NCBI GenBank assembly: GCA_964369385.1
Contig: CAYJEY010000001.1
Span: 124,001 to 188,000, forward strand
Source of the DNA: CALVGQ01 sp964369385
GTDB lineage: Bacteria; Bacillota_I; Bacilli_A; Erysipelotrichales; Erysipelotrichaceae
Length of the DNA stretch: 64,000 bases
Direction: 5' to 3'
Below are positions 35,104 through 44,905 of this stretch, piece after piece. The notes below the pieces were generated by a model that worked only from the letters and a program-made list of their open reading frames with translations, did no database searches and had not been told where the DNA came from. Both the position numbers and the translations under genes were made by a program. Positions within the stretch are counted from its first letter, which is position 1, and each line of letters starts with the position of its first letter.

Positions 35104-35178
35104 TATGTACATATTGCTATAATTGAAATCTTTTAAGCAAGATTTAAGTAAGATAAAAGCTTTTGTGATAATTTAAAA

Positions 35179-35206
35179 CAAGGACTTAGCAGTGAGCTAA
35201 GTCCTT
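35179..35206. terminator. Terminator between the accessory island and the HAD gene
   Basis: AAGGACTTAGC-AGTGA-GCTAAGTCCTT, T-rich on the minus-strand exit side. It overlaps the last codons of the HAD gene and may also end the plus-strand island operon. Confidence 0.8.
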
Positions 35207-35803
35207 TGTTTCATTTAATAGTTGTTTAATGAGTGGTATTGTATCCTCAGGTGTCGTCATTTGAATAGCATGCATTCCAAGTGATTTGGCAGTTTCAATG
35301 TTTTCAATTTTATCATCGATGAATAAGCATTCATGAGGTTGTTTATTTAAGATGTCAAGTTGAATTTGATAAATTTCTGATTGTGGTTTAATGAGTTTAT
35401 GTTGATAAGAAAAGAGGGGAAGATGAAATTCTTGAAATATTGGATATTTTTTTAATATGTACTCTGCAGTTGGTTTTGCCATATTAGAAAGAATTGAAAT
35501 TTCATAGTTTTCCTTTAGTTGTAAAGCTAACTCATGCATTTCAAAGATGGGTTGAAGTAATTCATATGATTCATTTACTACAAAGTGAATATCTTTTTCT
35601 AAATCTGGACGTTTAGATACAAAGAGTTCAATGAGCTGGTCATGATCATAAAGCCCACGGTCAAAATCATGCCAATGTCCTTCCATAAAGATGAGTTTCA
35701 TGATTTCGTAGTAGGTACTTTCATTCATTTTAGGTTTTAGGTGCTCTTCTGGATTAAATGTGAGTAGTACATTTCCAATGTCAAATATAATTGTTTTTAT
35801 CAT
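35186..35803 (-). CDS. HAD-family hydrolase (subfamily IA, YihX-like)
   Basis: A 205-residue haloacid dehalogenase-type phosphatase. Motif I is FDIGNVLL at residue ~7-14, where Asp8 is the nucleophile and Gly replaces the second Asp as in the YihX/epoxide-hydrolase-N group. Motif II Ser lies in ISILSNMAKP, motif III Lys in HKLIKPQSEIY, and motif IV in CLFIDDKIENIETAKSLGM. Substrate unknown, perhaps a sugar phosphate. It follows purA but a strong hairpin separates them. Confidence 0.85.
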   Translation of the reverse strand: MIKTIIFDIGNVLLTFNPEEHLKPKMNESTYYEIMKLIFMEGHWHDFDRGLYDHDQLIELFVSKRPDLEKDIHFVVNESYELLQPIFEMHELALQLKENYEISILSNMAKPTAEYILKKYPIFQEFHLPLFSYQHKLIKPQSEIYQIQLDILNKQPHECLFIDDKIENIETAKSLGMHAIQMTTPEDTIPLIKQLLNETKDLAHC

Positions 35804-35819
35804 AAGATCTCCTTTAAAG

Positions 35820-35842
35820 AAAAGATAGGCAGTGCCTATCTT

Positions 35843-35844
<2 letters not shown>
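35820..35844 (-). terminator. Terminator of purA
   Basis: A near-perfect inverted repeat, AAAAGATAGGCA and TGCCTATCTTTT, overlapping the purA stop codon. Confidence 0.9.
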
Positions 35845-37123
<1,279 letters not shown>

Positions 37124-37284
37124 AAATTTTCTCCTTTACAAACATGTACTATTGTAGCACAGAAGACTAGAGAATACATTACAATTTTCAAAAATAAATA
37201 AATTAATTCACTTAGTCTTCACAATGGATAGCTATAATGAAAAATGCTATGATATATTTGTTATATAGAAGGGTTGTGAAGCAT

Positions 37285-37956
37285 ATGGTTAAGATTCTAG
37301 TAGTTGATGATGAGTTGAAAATTCGTGAAATGATTACTAAGTTTGCTAAGTATGAAGGATTCTTAGTAGATGAAGCGTGCAATGGTGAGGAGGCAGTACA
37401 ATTAGTGATGCAAAATCACTATGATTGCGTTGTGTTAGATATTATGATGCCGATTATGGACGGGTTTAGCGCATGTAAGTTAATTAAGAAACACTGTGAT
37501 GTACCAATTATAATGCTATCGGCTTTAGGTGAGGAATATGATCGTATTCATGGATTTGATATTGGTGTTGATGATTATGTTGTGAAACCATTTTCTTGCA
37601 AAGAGTTAATGATGCGTATTCATGCAATTATTAAACGAGTTCAACCTACTTCAAAGAAAGATGAGTTTATACAGGGTGGATTAATCATTAATTATGATGC
37701 AAGAACAGTAAGTGTTGATGGAGAAATTGCTCAATTATCACCAAAAGAATATGAACTTCTTACTTACTTAGTTAAGAATAAAGGGATTGCCTTAACTCGT
37801 GAAAATTTATTGCAAACAGTATGGGGATATGATTTCTTTGGGGATGATCGTACTTTGGATACACATATCAAACTTCTTCGAAAAAACTTAAAAGAATATG
37901 CTAGTTACATTGTCACACTTCGTGGCGTGGGGTACCGTTTTGAAAAAAACGATTAG
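37285..37956 (+). CDS. OmpR/PhoB-family response regulator
   Basis: A 223-residue regulator. The receiver domain has the acidic pair in VVDDE (~6-10), the phospho-acceptor Asp in VVLDIMMPIMDG near 51, and Lys in YVVKPFS near 101. The C-terminal winged helix begins at ~130 and contains LTRENLLQTVWGYDFFGDDR. The start at 37285 gives the standard N-terminus MVKILVVDDE; upstream in-frame ATGs add an atypical extension. It overlaps the kinase gene by 17 bases. Confidence 0.93.
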   Translation: MVKILVVDDELKIREMITKFAKYEGFLVDEACNGEEAVQLVMQNHYDCVVLDIMMPIMDGFSACKLIKKHCDVPIIMLSALGEEYDRIHGFDIGVDDYVVKPFSCKELMMRIHAIIKRVQPTSKKDEFIQGGLIINYDARTVSVDGEIAQLSPKEYELLTYLVKNKGIALTRENLLQTVWGYDFFGDDRTLDTHIKLLRKNLKEYASYIVTLRGVGYRFEKND

Positions 37957-39373
37957 TATTCGTTGGCGTGTATTAATATATATACTTGCTTTTGTAGCGG
38001 CTGTATTGTTTTTACTAGTTCTTTTTCAAACAGTTTTCTTAGAACGATTTTATGAAATGGTAAGAACTCAGCAAGTACAAGATGTATCAGATACAATCGT
38101 AATGCATATTGACGATAAAGAGGATATTGAGTCAGTGATGGCTAGTGTGTCGCTGAGTAATGATACGTGTGTTCGTGTTATTTATGGATATTCAGGAGAG
38201 CAGTACCAAAGTGAATTGCAGCAAGGATGTGCAATTAGTAATTTTACCGAGCAATCAGCAACAACTCTTATTGCCCAAACTTATGCTAATGGTGGAGAGT
38301 TTACTACCAAAGTAAATGAAACAGTGACTTACAATACAATACTTGGACGATTTACACAAGAGAGTGAAGAATCGTTTGATATTATCCATTCACGTTTAGT
38401 GAGTACAGCAGATAATGAAAATGTGTTAGTCTTGGTGAGTGCAAGGTTGTCACCCTTAAGCCCAACAATTTCAACAATCCGTATACAGCTTTACTATATT
38501 GCAGCAATTTTGATTGTATTGGCAATTATACTTACATTAGTAATCACATCTAAAATTGTGAAACCTTTAGAAAAAATGAGTGAGAATGCCTTATTGCTTG
38601 CGACAGGAGATTATAATGTGGAGTTTAAAAGTACACAGTATAAAGAGGTTCAAGAGCTAGCACAGTCACTTAATTATGCCTCTAAACAATTGAGCGAGTC
38701 AGAACAGCATCGTCGAGATTTAATTGCCAATGTTTCTCATGATTTGAGAACACCACTGACAATGATTAGTGGTTATGGGGAATTAATGCGCGATTTACCA
38801 CAGGAAAATAATGCGGAAAATGCACAAGTTATTATAGATGAAGCAAATCGTTTAACTTTACTTGTGAATGACTTATTGGAATTGAGTAAATTTCAAGCTC
38901 ATCGATTAGAACTTAACGTTGCAACATTTGATATCCAACAATTAGTTAAACGTGCAAAATCTATTTATGCACCAAAAATGAAAGAATTAGATGTGGATTT
39001 TATCGTAGATAATAAAAAACGTCATTTCGTCGTAGGAGATGAAAGACGCATTGAGCAGGTTCTCTATAATTTCATTAACAATGCGATTCACTATGGAAGT
39101 AGTGGTAAGAAAGTCATTGTGCGTGTTATTGAGAAAGAAGAGAGTGTACGTGTTGAGGTGCAAGACTTTGGAGTGGGGATTGCCGAAGATCAGTTAGGTT
39201 ACATATGGGATCGTTACTATAAAGTAGATAAAGAGCATGTCCGAAATACAGTTGGTAGTGGATTAGGACTGGCCATTGTAAAAGAGATTCTTGATCAACA
39301 TGAAGTTGAATTTGGAGTTGATTCTAAGGTGAATGAGGGGACATTATTTTACTTTGAATTAAATAAGAAGTAG
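37940..39373 (+). CDS. Membrane sensor histidine kinase
   Basis: A 477-residue kinase. Two membrane helices flank an external domain of ~130 residues (~35-170). A HAMP segment (SKIVKPLEKMSENALLLATG) follows, then the H box NVSHDLRTPLTM, the N box FINNAIHYG, G1 DFGVGI and G2 GSGLGLAIVKEIL. A TTG start at 37940 behind GGGG is chosen because no ATG lies at a plausible distance. It works with the regulator just upstream; the signal is unknown. Confidence 0.9.
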   Translation: MKKTISIRWRVLIYILAFVAAVLFLLVLFQTVFLERFYEMVRTQQVQDVSDTIVMHIDDKEDIESVMASVSLSNDTCVRVIYGYSGEQYQSELQQGCAISNFTEQSATTLIAQTYANGGEFTTKVNETVTYNTILGRFTQESEESFDIIHSRLVSTADNENVLVLVSARLSPLSPTISTIRIQLYYIAAILIVLAIILTLVITSKIVKPLEKMSENALLLATGDYNVEFKSTQYKEVQELAQSLNYASKQLSESEQHRRDLIANVSHDLRTPLTMISGYGELMRDLPQENNAENAQVIIDEANRLTLLVNDLLELSKFQAHRLELNVATFDIQQLVKRAKSIYAPKMKELDVDFIVDNKKRHFVVGDERRIEQVLYNFINNAIHYGSSGKKVIVRVIEKEESVRVEVQDFGVGIAEDQLGYIWDRYYKVDKEHVRNTVGSGLGLAIVKEILDQHEVEFGVDSKVNEGTLFYFELNKK

Positions 39374-39390
39374 TCGACTTATATTGATTA

Positions 39391-39413
39391 AGATTACTAA
39401 AGTGTGGTAATCT
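39391..39413 (+). repeat. Inverted repeat in the rubrerythrin promoter region
   Basis: AGATTAC and GTAATCT arms around nine bases. It lies between a possible -35 TTGATT (39384-39389) and overlaps a possible -10. It could be an operator for a redox repressor or a weak hairpin; it has no T run. Confidence 0.45.
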
Positions 39414-39437
39414 ATTTATATACATAGGAGGAAACAT

Positions 39438-39977
39438 ATGAAAAGTTTAAAAGGTACAAAAACTGAAAAAAACCTACTAGAAGCATTTGCAGGCGAATCT
39501 CAAGCACGTAATAAATATACATTCTATGCATCAAAAGCAAAAAAAGAGGGATATGAGCAAATCTCGGCCCTGTTCCTAGAAACTGCTGCAAATGAAAAAG
39601 AGCATGCAGAACTATGGTTTAAAGCACTGCATGATGGTGTTCCTACAACAATTGAAAACTTAAAAGATGCAGCTAATGGTGAAAATTTTGAGTGGACTGA
39701 TATGTATGCACGCATGGCACAAGAGGCTCGAGAAGAAGGTTTTGAAGATATTGCTCGCCGTATGGAAGGTGTTGCAAAGATTGAGAAGCGTCATGAAGAG
39801 CGTTACTTAGCGTTATTGAAAAACATTGAGGAATCTAAAGTCTTTAGTAGAGAAGCAGTGGAGATGTGGGAATGTCGTAACTGTGGTCATATCCATGTGG
39901 GAAATGATGCTCCTGGTGTCTGTCCAGTTTGTGATCATGCTCGTTCTTATTTCCAAATTGAACCAGAAAATTTCTAA
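39438..39977 (+). CDS. Rubrerythrin
   Basis: A 179-residue peroxide-reducing protein. The N-terminal ferritin-like four-helix domain carries the di-iron ligands in FAGESQARNKYTFYA, ETAANEKEHAEL and the later E-x-x-H pair in IEKRHEERY. The C-terminal rubredoxin domain has ECRNCGHIHVG and GVCPVCDH, the two CxxC iron ligands. It indicates an anaerobic or microaerobic lifestyle with peroxide stress defence. AGGAGG precedes the ATG; a terminator follows. Confidence 0.97.
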   Translation: MKSLKGTKTEKNLLEAFAGESQARNKYTFYASKAKKEGYEQISALFLETAANEKEHAELWFKALHDGVPTTIENLKDAANGENFEWTDMYARMAQEAREEGFEDIARRMEGVAKIEKRHEERYLALLKNIEESKVFSREAVEMWECRNCGHIHVGNDAPGVCPVCDHARSYFQIEPENF

Positions 39978-39998
39978 AATGCCTTCGGGCATTTTTTT
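39976..39998 (+). terminator. Terminator of rubrerythrin
   Basis: AAAATGCC-TTC-GGGCATTTT followed by T residues. Confidence 0.92.
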
Positions 39999-40056
39999 GT
40001 TTGACATTAAGCACATAGCAACGTATGATGTAATAACGTTTTAAGGAGTTGATTTT

Positions 40057-41382
40057 ATGAATTCATTATCAAAAAAAATTACTGTAGGATACATAATGCG
40101 TTTTGTTACACCAACAATTTGTATGATGGCATTTATGTCATTTTATATTATGGTAGATGGGATTTTTGTCTCTAATTTTGTAGGTACAAATGCGTTATCT
40201 GCTGTAAATATCGTATATCCACAAACAAATGTTATCGTAGCGATTGGCGTAATGTTAGCAAGTGGTGCAGGAGCACTCGTAGCCAAAGCGATGGGAGAGA
40301 AAAAAGATCAATTAGCAAAGCAAAGATTTACACTAATTACAATGTTTGCGATTACAATTGGAGTTGTGATAACTGTTTCGGGACTTATTTTTCACGATGA
40401 ATTGCTTATCTTATTGGGTGCCAAGGATGAACTCTATCTTTATGCACAAGAATATTCAAAATGGTTACTTTATTTCACTATTCCGATGATGTTGCAAATG
40501 CTTTTTCAAACTTTCTTTGTCGTAGCTGGTAAGCCAATGTTAGGGCTATATTCAACAATTTTAGGTGGGGTATTAAATGTATTATTGGACTATGTGTTTT
40601 TGTATTATTTTAATTGGGGGGTTATAGGTGCGGCGGTTGCAACTGGAATTGGATATTCTGCTTGTACAATCATTGGCTTGTATTATTTTACGTTTAATAA
40701 AAATGGCAGTTTGAAATGGTCTATTCCGAAGTTTGATCTTTCTTTTTTAGTTGATTCATGTGTGAATGGATCTTCTGAAATGGTAACCAATGTAGCGCTT
40801 GCGGTTATAACTTTACTCTATAATAATATTACAATGGAATATCTAGGGGTAGATGGTGTAGCGGCAATTACTATCATTTTATATGCTGAATTCTTACTTA
40901 ATGCAGTTTATTTCGGTTATTCTCAAGGAGTTTCACCTTTGATTAGCTATAATTATGGTGAACAAAATCATAAAAATTTAAAGAAGATAAACAAGATTAG
41001 CTTTTATTTTATCTGTATTGCAGCAGTCTTTGTCTTCGTATGTTCACAGGCTTTTGGAAAAGTAATTGTAGAAGTATTTGCAGCAGGTAACACAAATGTA
41101 GTTGATATCGGCGTCTATGCATTTTCAATCTATGCAATTTCTTTCTTGTTTAAAGGTTTTAATACATATACAAGTGCGTTGTTTACCGCACTATCGAATG
41201 GTAAAGTGTCAGCAGTATTATCATTCCTGCGTACTTTTGCCTTCATTGCGCCATTGATCATTTTTCTTCCAGGTTTTATAGGCTCTGAGGGGATTTGGTG
41301 GGCTGTTGTAATTGCAGAATTAGTTTCTATCGTCATAAGTCTTGCTTGTTTTATTGGTCTTCGTAAAGTATATTTATATTAA
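40057..41382 (+). CDS. MATE-family efflux transporter (MepA-like)
   Basis: A 441-residue, 12-helix MATE transporter, starting with YIMRFVTPTICMMAFMSFYI and containing FVSNFVGTNALSAVNIVYP, close to the MepA/DinF type. It is only weakly similar to the MATE gene at 10.3 kb by eye. AAGGAG precedes the ATG. The MBL-fold gene follows after 12 bases and may be cotranscribed. Confidence 0.9.
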   Translation: MNSLSKKITVGYIMRFVTPTICMMAFMSFYIMVDGIFVSNFVGTNALSAVNIVYPQTNVIVAIGVMLASGAGALVAKAMGEKKDQLAKQRFTLITMFAITIGVVITVSGLIFHDELLILLGAKDELYLYAQEYSKWLLYFTIPMMLQMLFQTFFVVAGKPMLGLYSTILGGVLNVLLDYVFLYYFNWGVIGAAVATGIGYSACTIIGLYYFTFNKNGSLKWSIPKFDLSFLVDSCVNGSSEMVTNVALAVITLLYNNITMEYLGVDGVAAITIILYAEFLLNAVYFGYSQGVSPLISYNYGEQNHKNLKKINKISFYFICIAAVFVFVCSQAFGKVIVEVFAAGNTNVVDIGVYAFSIYAISFLFKGFNTYTSALFTALSNGKVSAVLSFLRTFAFIAPLIIFLPGFIGSEGIWWAVVIAELVSIVISLACFIGLRKVYLY

Positions 41383-41394
41383 GAGGTGAATAAA

Positions 41395-42072
41395 ATGAAA
41401 ATTACTTATTTAAGTCATAGTGGATTCATGATTGAGTTAAGAAATAAGGTTTTGGTTTTTGATTATTCAGATAAAGAATTAAAGATTCCAGCAAAAAAGG
41501 ATGTGTATTTTTTTGTGAGCCATGGACATAAGGATCACTTCAATACAATGATTTTCTCGGCTTGCAAAAAAGCTAAATTTATTGTAGAGCAAGGCGTAAG
41601 TGTTTCAGGGATTCGTGATGTGGTAATTGTTGAAGCAAATCAAAGTATTGCTGTTGATGAAATAAAGATTCAAACTCTTAAATCTAATGATGAGGGAGTA
41701 GCGTTTTTGGTTCACGTTGATGGAAAGTGCTTTTATCATGCTGGGGATTTGAATTGGTGGCACTGGCTACCAGAAGAGAATGAACAAGACATTCAAGAAA
41801 ACTTGCAAATGGAAGTCTCATATAAAAAAGAGCTTGAAAAACTAGCAGATGCGAATATTGATGTGGCTTTTGTGGTTGTTGATCCAAGACTCAAGGAAGC
41901 TACAACTTGGGGAATTAATGCTTTTAAACAAGTGTGTAAAGCAAAAGAAGTTGTTGCAATGCATATGTGGGAGAAAAATGAGTTAGTTTGGGAAAAACTG
42001 ATTAAAGAAGAAATTGCATGTATTGTTCCATCTAAAAATAATCAAGTAATATATGAAAAAGAGTCCGTTTAG
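41395..42072 (+). CDS. Metallo-beta-lactamase-fold hydrolase
   Basis: A 225-residue MBL-fold protein. The metal-binding motif is SHGHKDHFN near residue 40-48 (HxHxDH), and another His lies in FYHAGDLNWWHW near 115. It resembles the UlaG/YtkL-like cytosolic hydrolases whose substrates are mostly unknown. GAGGTGA precedes the ATG with five bases spacing. The end is inside a palindrome shared with the opposing lipid kinase gene. Confidence 0.85.
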   Translation: MKITYLSHSGFMIELRNKVLVFDYSDKELKIPAKKDVYFFVSHGHKDHFNTMIFSACKKAKFIVEQGVSVSGIRDVVIVEANQSIAVDEIKIQTLKSNDEGVAFLVHVDGKCFYHAGDLNWWHWLPEENEQDIQENLQMEVSYKKELEKLADANIDVAFVVVDPRLKEATTWGINAFKQVCKAKEVVAMHMWEKNELVWEKLIKEEIACIVPSKNNQVIYEKESV

Positions 42073-42081
42073 GACTCTTTT
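42056..42081. terminator. Bidirectional terminator containing both convergent stop codons
   Basis: AAAAGAGTCC-GTTTA-GGACTCTTTT. The stops at 42070-42072 (plus) and 42069-42071 (minus) both fall in its loop. Confidence 0.92.
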
Positions 42082-42974
42082 AGTTGACTACGACTGGGCA
42101 CTTTTAACTTAAGTGCATTGTGCATGATTTCCATATGGATGTGAGTTTCATTGAAACATTCTCCATCTGATTGTAAGGTAGCTATCGATTTACTTTCGAG
42201 GGTTACCTTTTTGGCTTTAAACATTTTACATACGGGTAATTCAGTATGTTTTCCCTTCATGTATTTGTTGATAAGTTTTGTTATTTCCGTACGACTCATA
42301 TAATTTATTACGCAAACATCAAAATAGCCATCTTGCAACTCAGCATTAGGAGTAGGGATAAAACCACCCCCATAGTATCTTCCGTTCATAATGGCGCAGA
42401 GTAATACATCTTGCGTCCATGTTTCATCATCTGTACTAATTGTAAGGGTCAATGGTTTTGAATTTACAATTTGTGACAAAGCAGCTACTAAATAGCTTAT
42501 AGCTGATGGGATGAATGTGCCTCTTAACTTTGTCGATGAATAGTGATTGATTTGAGCATCAAATCCAATCGTTGTACAATTGAGAAATCTCTTATTGTTG
42601 ACAACACCATAATCTAATTCAATACTTTCTCCATCAATGGCTTCAATAACTCGTCTTTTAAATGAAGTTGGTTTATGTCGAGCAATCATCCGATAGAAAT
42701 CATTTCCGGTTCCACAAGGGATAATCGCCATTTCTACTTTATCATTTAAACCATTTAAAATTTCATAAGCAGTTCCATCACCACCCACACTATAGATACA
42801 AACGTTATCTTTAATTGAGTATTGGGCAGCGAGGAGACTTGCGTGACCTGAATATTGGGTAATTAATACTTCAAAATCAAGTTCTTTTTCATGACATACT
42901 TCTTCAATTGTTGCAATGATATCTACTTTTTTATTTTTACCAGATTTCGGATTCACAATAAAGATGTGTTTCAT
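42069..42974 (-). CDS. Diacylglycerol kinase family lipid kinase
   Basis: A 301-residue DagK/YegS-type kinase. NPKSGK at residue ~8, the catalytic GGDGTAYEILNGL near 61, PCGTGNDFYRMI near 82, and the GGGFIPTPNAELQDG segment near 200 are typical. It phosphorylates diacylglycerol or a related lipid at the membrane for lipid recycling. It follows the DEAD-box helicase gene by 23 bases with GAGGAGG between, so the two are probably cotranscribed. Confidence 0.92.
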   Translation of the reverse strand: MKHIFIVNPKSGKNKKVDIIATIEEVCHEKELDFEVLITQYSGHASLLAAQYSIKDNVCIYSVGGDGTAYEILNGLNDKVEMAIIPCGTGNDFYRMIARHKPTSFKRRVIEAIDGESIELDYGVVNNKRFLNCTTIGFDAQINHYSSTKLRGTFIPSAISYLVAALSQIVNSKPLTLTISTDDETWTQDVLLCAIMNGRYYGGGFIPTPNAELQDGYFDVCVINYMSRTEITKLINKYMKGKHTELPVCKMFKAKKVTLESKSIATLQSDGECFNETHIHMEIMHNALKLKVPSRSQLKES

Positions 42975-42997
42975 TTCATTCCTCCTCGTTAGTTGGA

Positions 42998-44686
42998 CTA
43001 AGATTTAGATTTACGTGGTTTTTTCTCTTTTTTATTTCTTCTTTTTTTATCATCAGATGGTTTTTCACTATTTGACGATTTACGACGTTTTCCGTCTCTT
43101 TTACTTGATGATTGTCCAGCTACAATACATTTTACCACAAAACCATTGATTGTTGTTTTGTTTACTGACTCAATTACTAAATCAATTAAATCAGTTGGAA
43201 TATCTACCGTAGTGTCACGTTCTGAAATTTGGATTTTACCAATATCTCTTCCACTCATACCACTTGCTTCAGCAATAGCACTTACAACATGAGCAGCGCT
43301 GATTCCTTGACGTTTTCCAACATCAAGCAATAATGCTGTTTTATTTGTTGAGTTTGTTTTTGTGCGATCACTTTTTTGTGGACGGTTAACTTCTGAGAAT
43401 AGGTTTGAACCAATTGACTTGACTGCTAATGCACAAGCGATATCTTCCCATGAGAAACCTTCTTTAGTAATATCTTGAAGAACATGATGAACTTCTTTTG
43501 GTGCTGGTTTGTTTAAGCTGTCGATTAGTTGACGTTTTACTTGCTCAACACGTGATTGTTTAAGTTCCTCTTTAGATAATAACTCTCGTTTAGTTAATTT
43601 ACTTTTTGTAATGCGCTCTAAATCGCGAATTTTATTACGTTGTCTTGGTGTAATTAGGGTAATTGCTAATCCTTCTTTTCCAGCGCGACCTGTTCTTCCG
43701 ATACGGTGAACATAATATTCGATTTCTTGAGGGAAGTCGAAGTTAAACACAACGTCCATAGAGTCAACATCAATACCACGAGCTGCTACATCTGTTGCAA
43801 CAAGTGTAGAAATTTTTCTGCTCTTGAAGCTATTCATGATGTTCGTACGCATTTCTTGTTTGATATCTCCATGAAGTCCAGTAGCACTGAATCCATTTGA
43901 ATTAAGTTCTGTAACTAAGTCATCAACCATTTTCTTTGTATTACAGAAGATCATTGATAAATTAGGATTGATGTGTTGCATTAATTGCATTAACACTAAT
44001 CTTTTATCTGATTGATTACATTCCATATATTGTTGGTCAATTGTTTTCGATGTCATTGTTTGTGTTGGGTTTTTGATATGGATCGGGTTTTCTTGATATG
44101 TTTGTGCAATATCAAGAATATCTTTTGGCATTGTTGCTGAGAACAATACAGTTTGGCGTTCAGTAGGAAGTTGTTTTAATACTGTTTCAATATCTTCTCT
44201 GAACCCCATGTTAAGCATTTCATCTGCTTCATCAAGTACTAACATTTTACATTCATTAAAACGTAATGTTTTGCGGTTGATGTGGTCAAGAATTCTTCCA
44301 GGTGTTCCAACAACAATGTCAGCACCTTTCTTTAAATCTTGAATTTGTCTTTGAATCGGTTGTCCTCCATAAATACAAACAGTTCTAATACTTTCTTTAT
44401 ATTTAGTGAACTTTCTGATTTCGTCTGTTACTTGTAACGCTAGCTCTCTTGTCGGTGACATGATTAATGCTTGTGGGCGTTTTTTTGGTGAACTTTCTGT
44501 CAGTTCAATTATCGGAATTGCAAAAGCCGCAGTTTTTCCTGTTCCGGTTTGACTCTGACCAATTACATCTCCGCCGTTAAGTACAACAGGAATACATGCT
44601 TTTTGGATGTAGGTTGCTTCGCTATAGCCACAATCCTCAATTGCACGTAATAGTTCTGGGCTTAAGTTTAATTCATTAAATCTCAT
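42998..44686 (-). CDS. DEAD-box RNA helicase with DbpA-type RNA-binding domain
   Basis: A 562-residue helicase. Q motif near residue 24, Walker A SQTGTGKTAAF, PTRELALQV, DEADEMLNMGF, SAT, ATDVAARGIDVD and HRIGRTGRAGKEG are all present. After residue ~450 comes a DbpA-like RNA-recognition domain (KRQGISAAHVVSAIAEASGM) and a Lys/Arg/Ser-rich tail. It resembles CshA/DeaD, involved in ribosome assembly, mRNA decay and cold growth. The start at 44686 follows AAGAGAG; an upstream start would add an unrelated extension. Confidence 0.93.
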   Translation of the reverse strand: MRFNELNLSPELLRAIEDCGYSEATYIQKACIPVVLNGGDVIGQSQTGTGKTAAFAIPIIELTESSPKKRPQALIMSPTRELALQVTDEIRKFTKYKESIRTVCIYGGQPIQRQIQDLKKGADIVVGTPGRILDHINRKTLRFNECKMLVLDEADEMLNMGFREDIETVLKQLPTERQTVLFSATMPKDILDIAQTYQENPIHIKNPTQTMTSKTIDQQYMECNQSDKRLVLMQLMQHINPNLSMIFCNTKKMVDDLVTELNSNGFSATGLHGDIKQEMRTNIMNSFKSRKISTLVATDVAARGIDVDSMDVVFNFDFPQEIEYYVHRIGRTGRAGKEGLAITLITPRQRNKIRDLERITKSKLTKRELLSKEELKQSRVEQVKRQLIDSLNKPAPKEVHHVLQDITKEGFSWEDIACALAVKSIGSNLFSEVNRPQKSDRTKTNSTNKTALLLDVGKRQGISAAHVVSAIAEASGMSGRDIGKIQISERDTTVDIPTDLIDLVIESVNKTTINGFVVKCIVAGQSSSKRDGKRRKSSNSEKPSDDKKRRNKKEKKPRKSKS

Positions 44687-44905
44687 TAATAATCTCTCTT
44701 TCTTAATATAAGTCACGTCAGTATAACACAGCGTATCTGTAAAATACAAGCATTTATCATAACTTGTCACGATTCCAATATATATACAATAGGAATAATG
44801 TAGAAAAAAGTAGAATTAATTTAACAAAATGATTGAAAATACTTTGAAAAATAGCTTGATTTTATGATATTATAATAACGTTAAGTGCAAGGAGGTCTGC
44901 ATAAA

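Noticed and set aside
32403..35185. IS element or transposon
   Set aside because: No transposase, and no terminal inverted repeats or target-site duplications were recognised at the edges.
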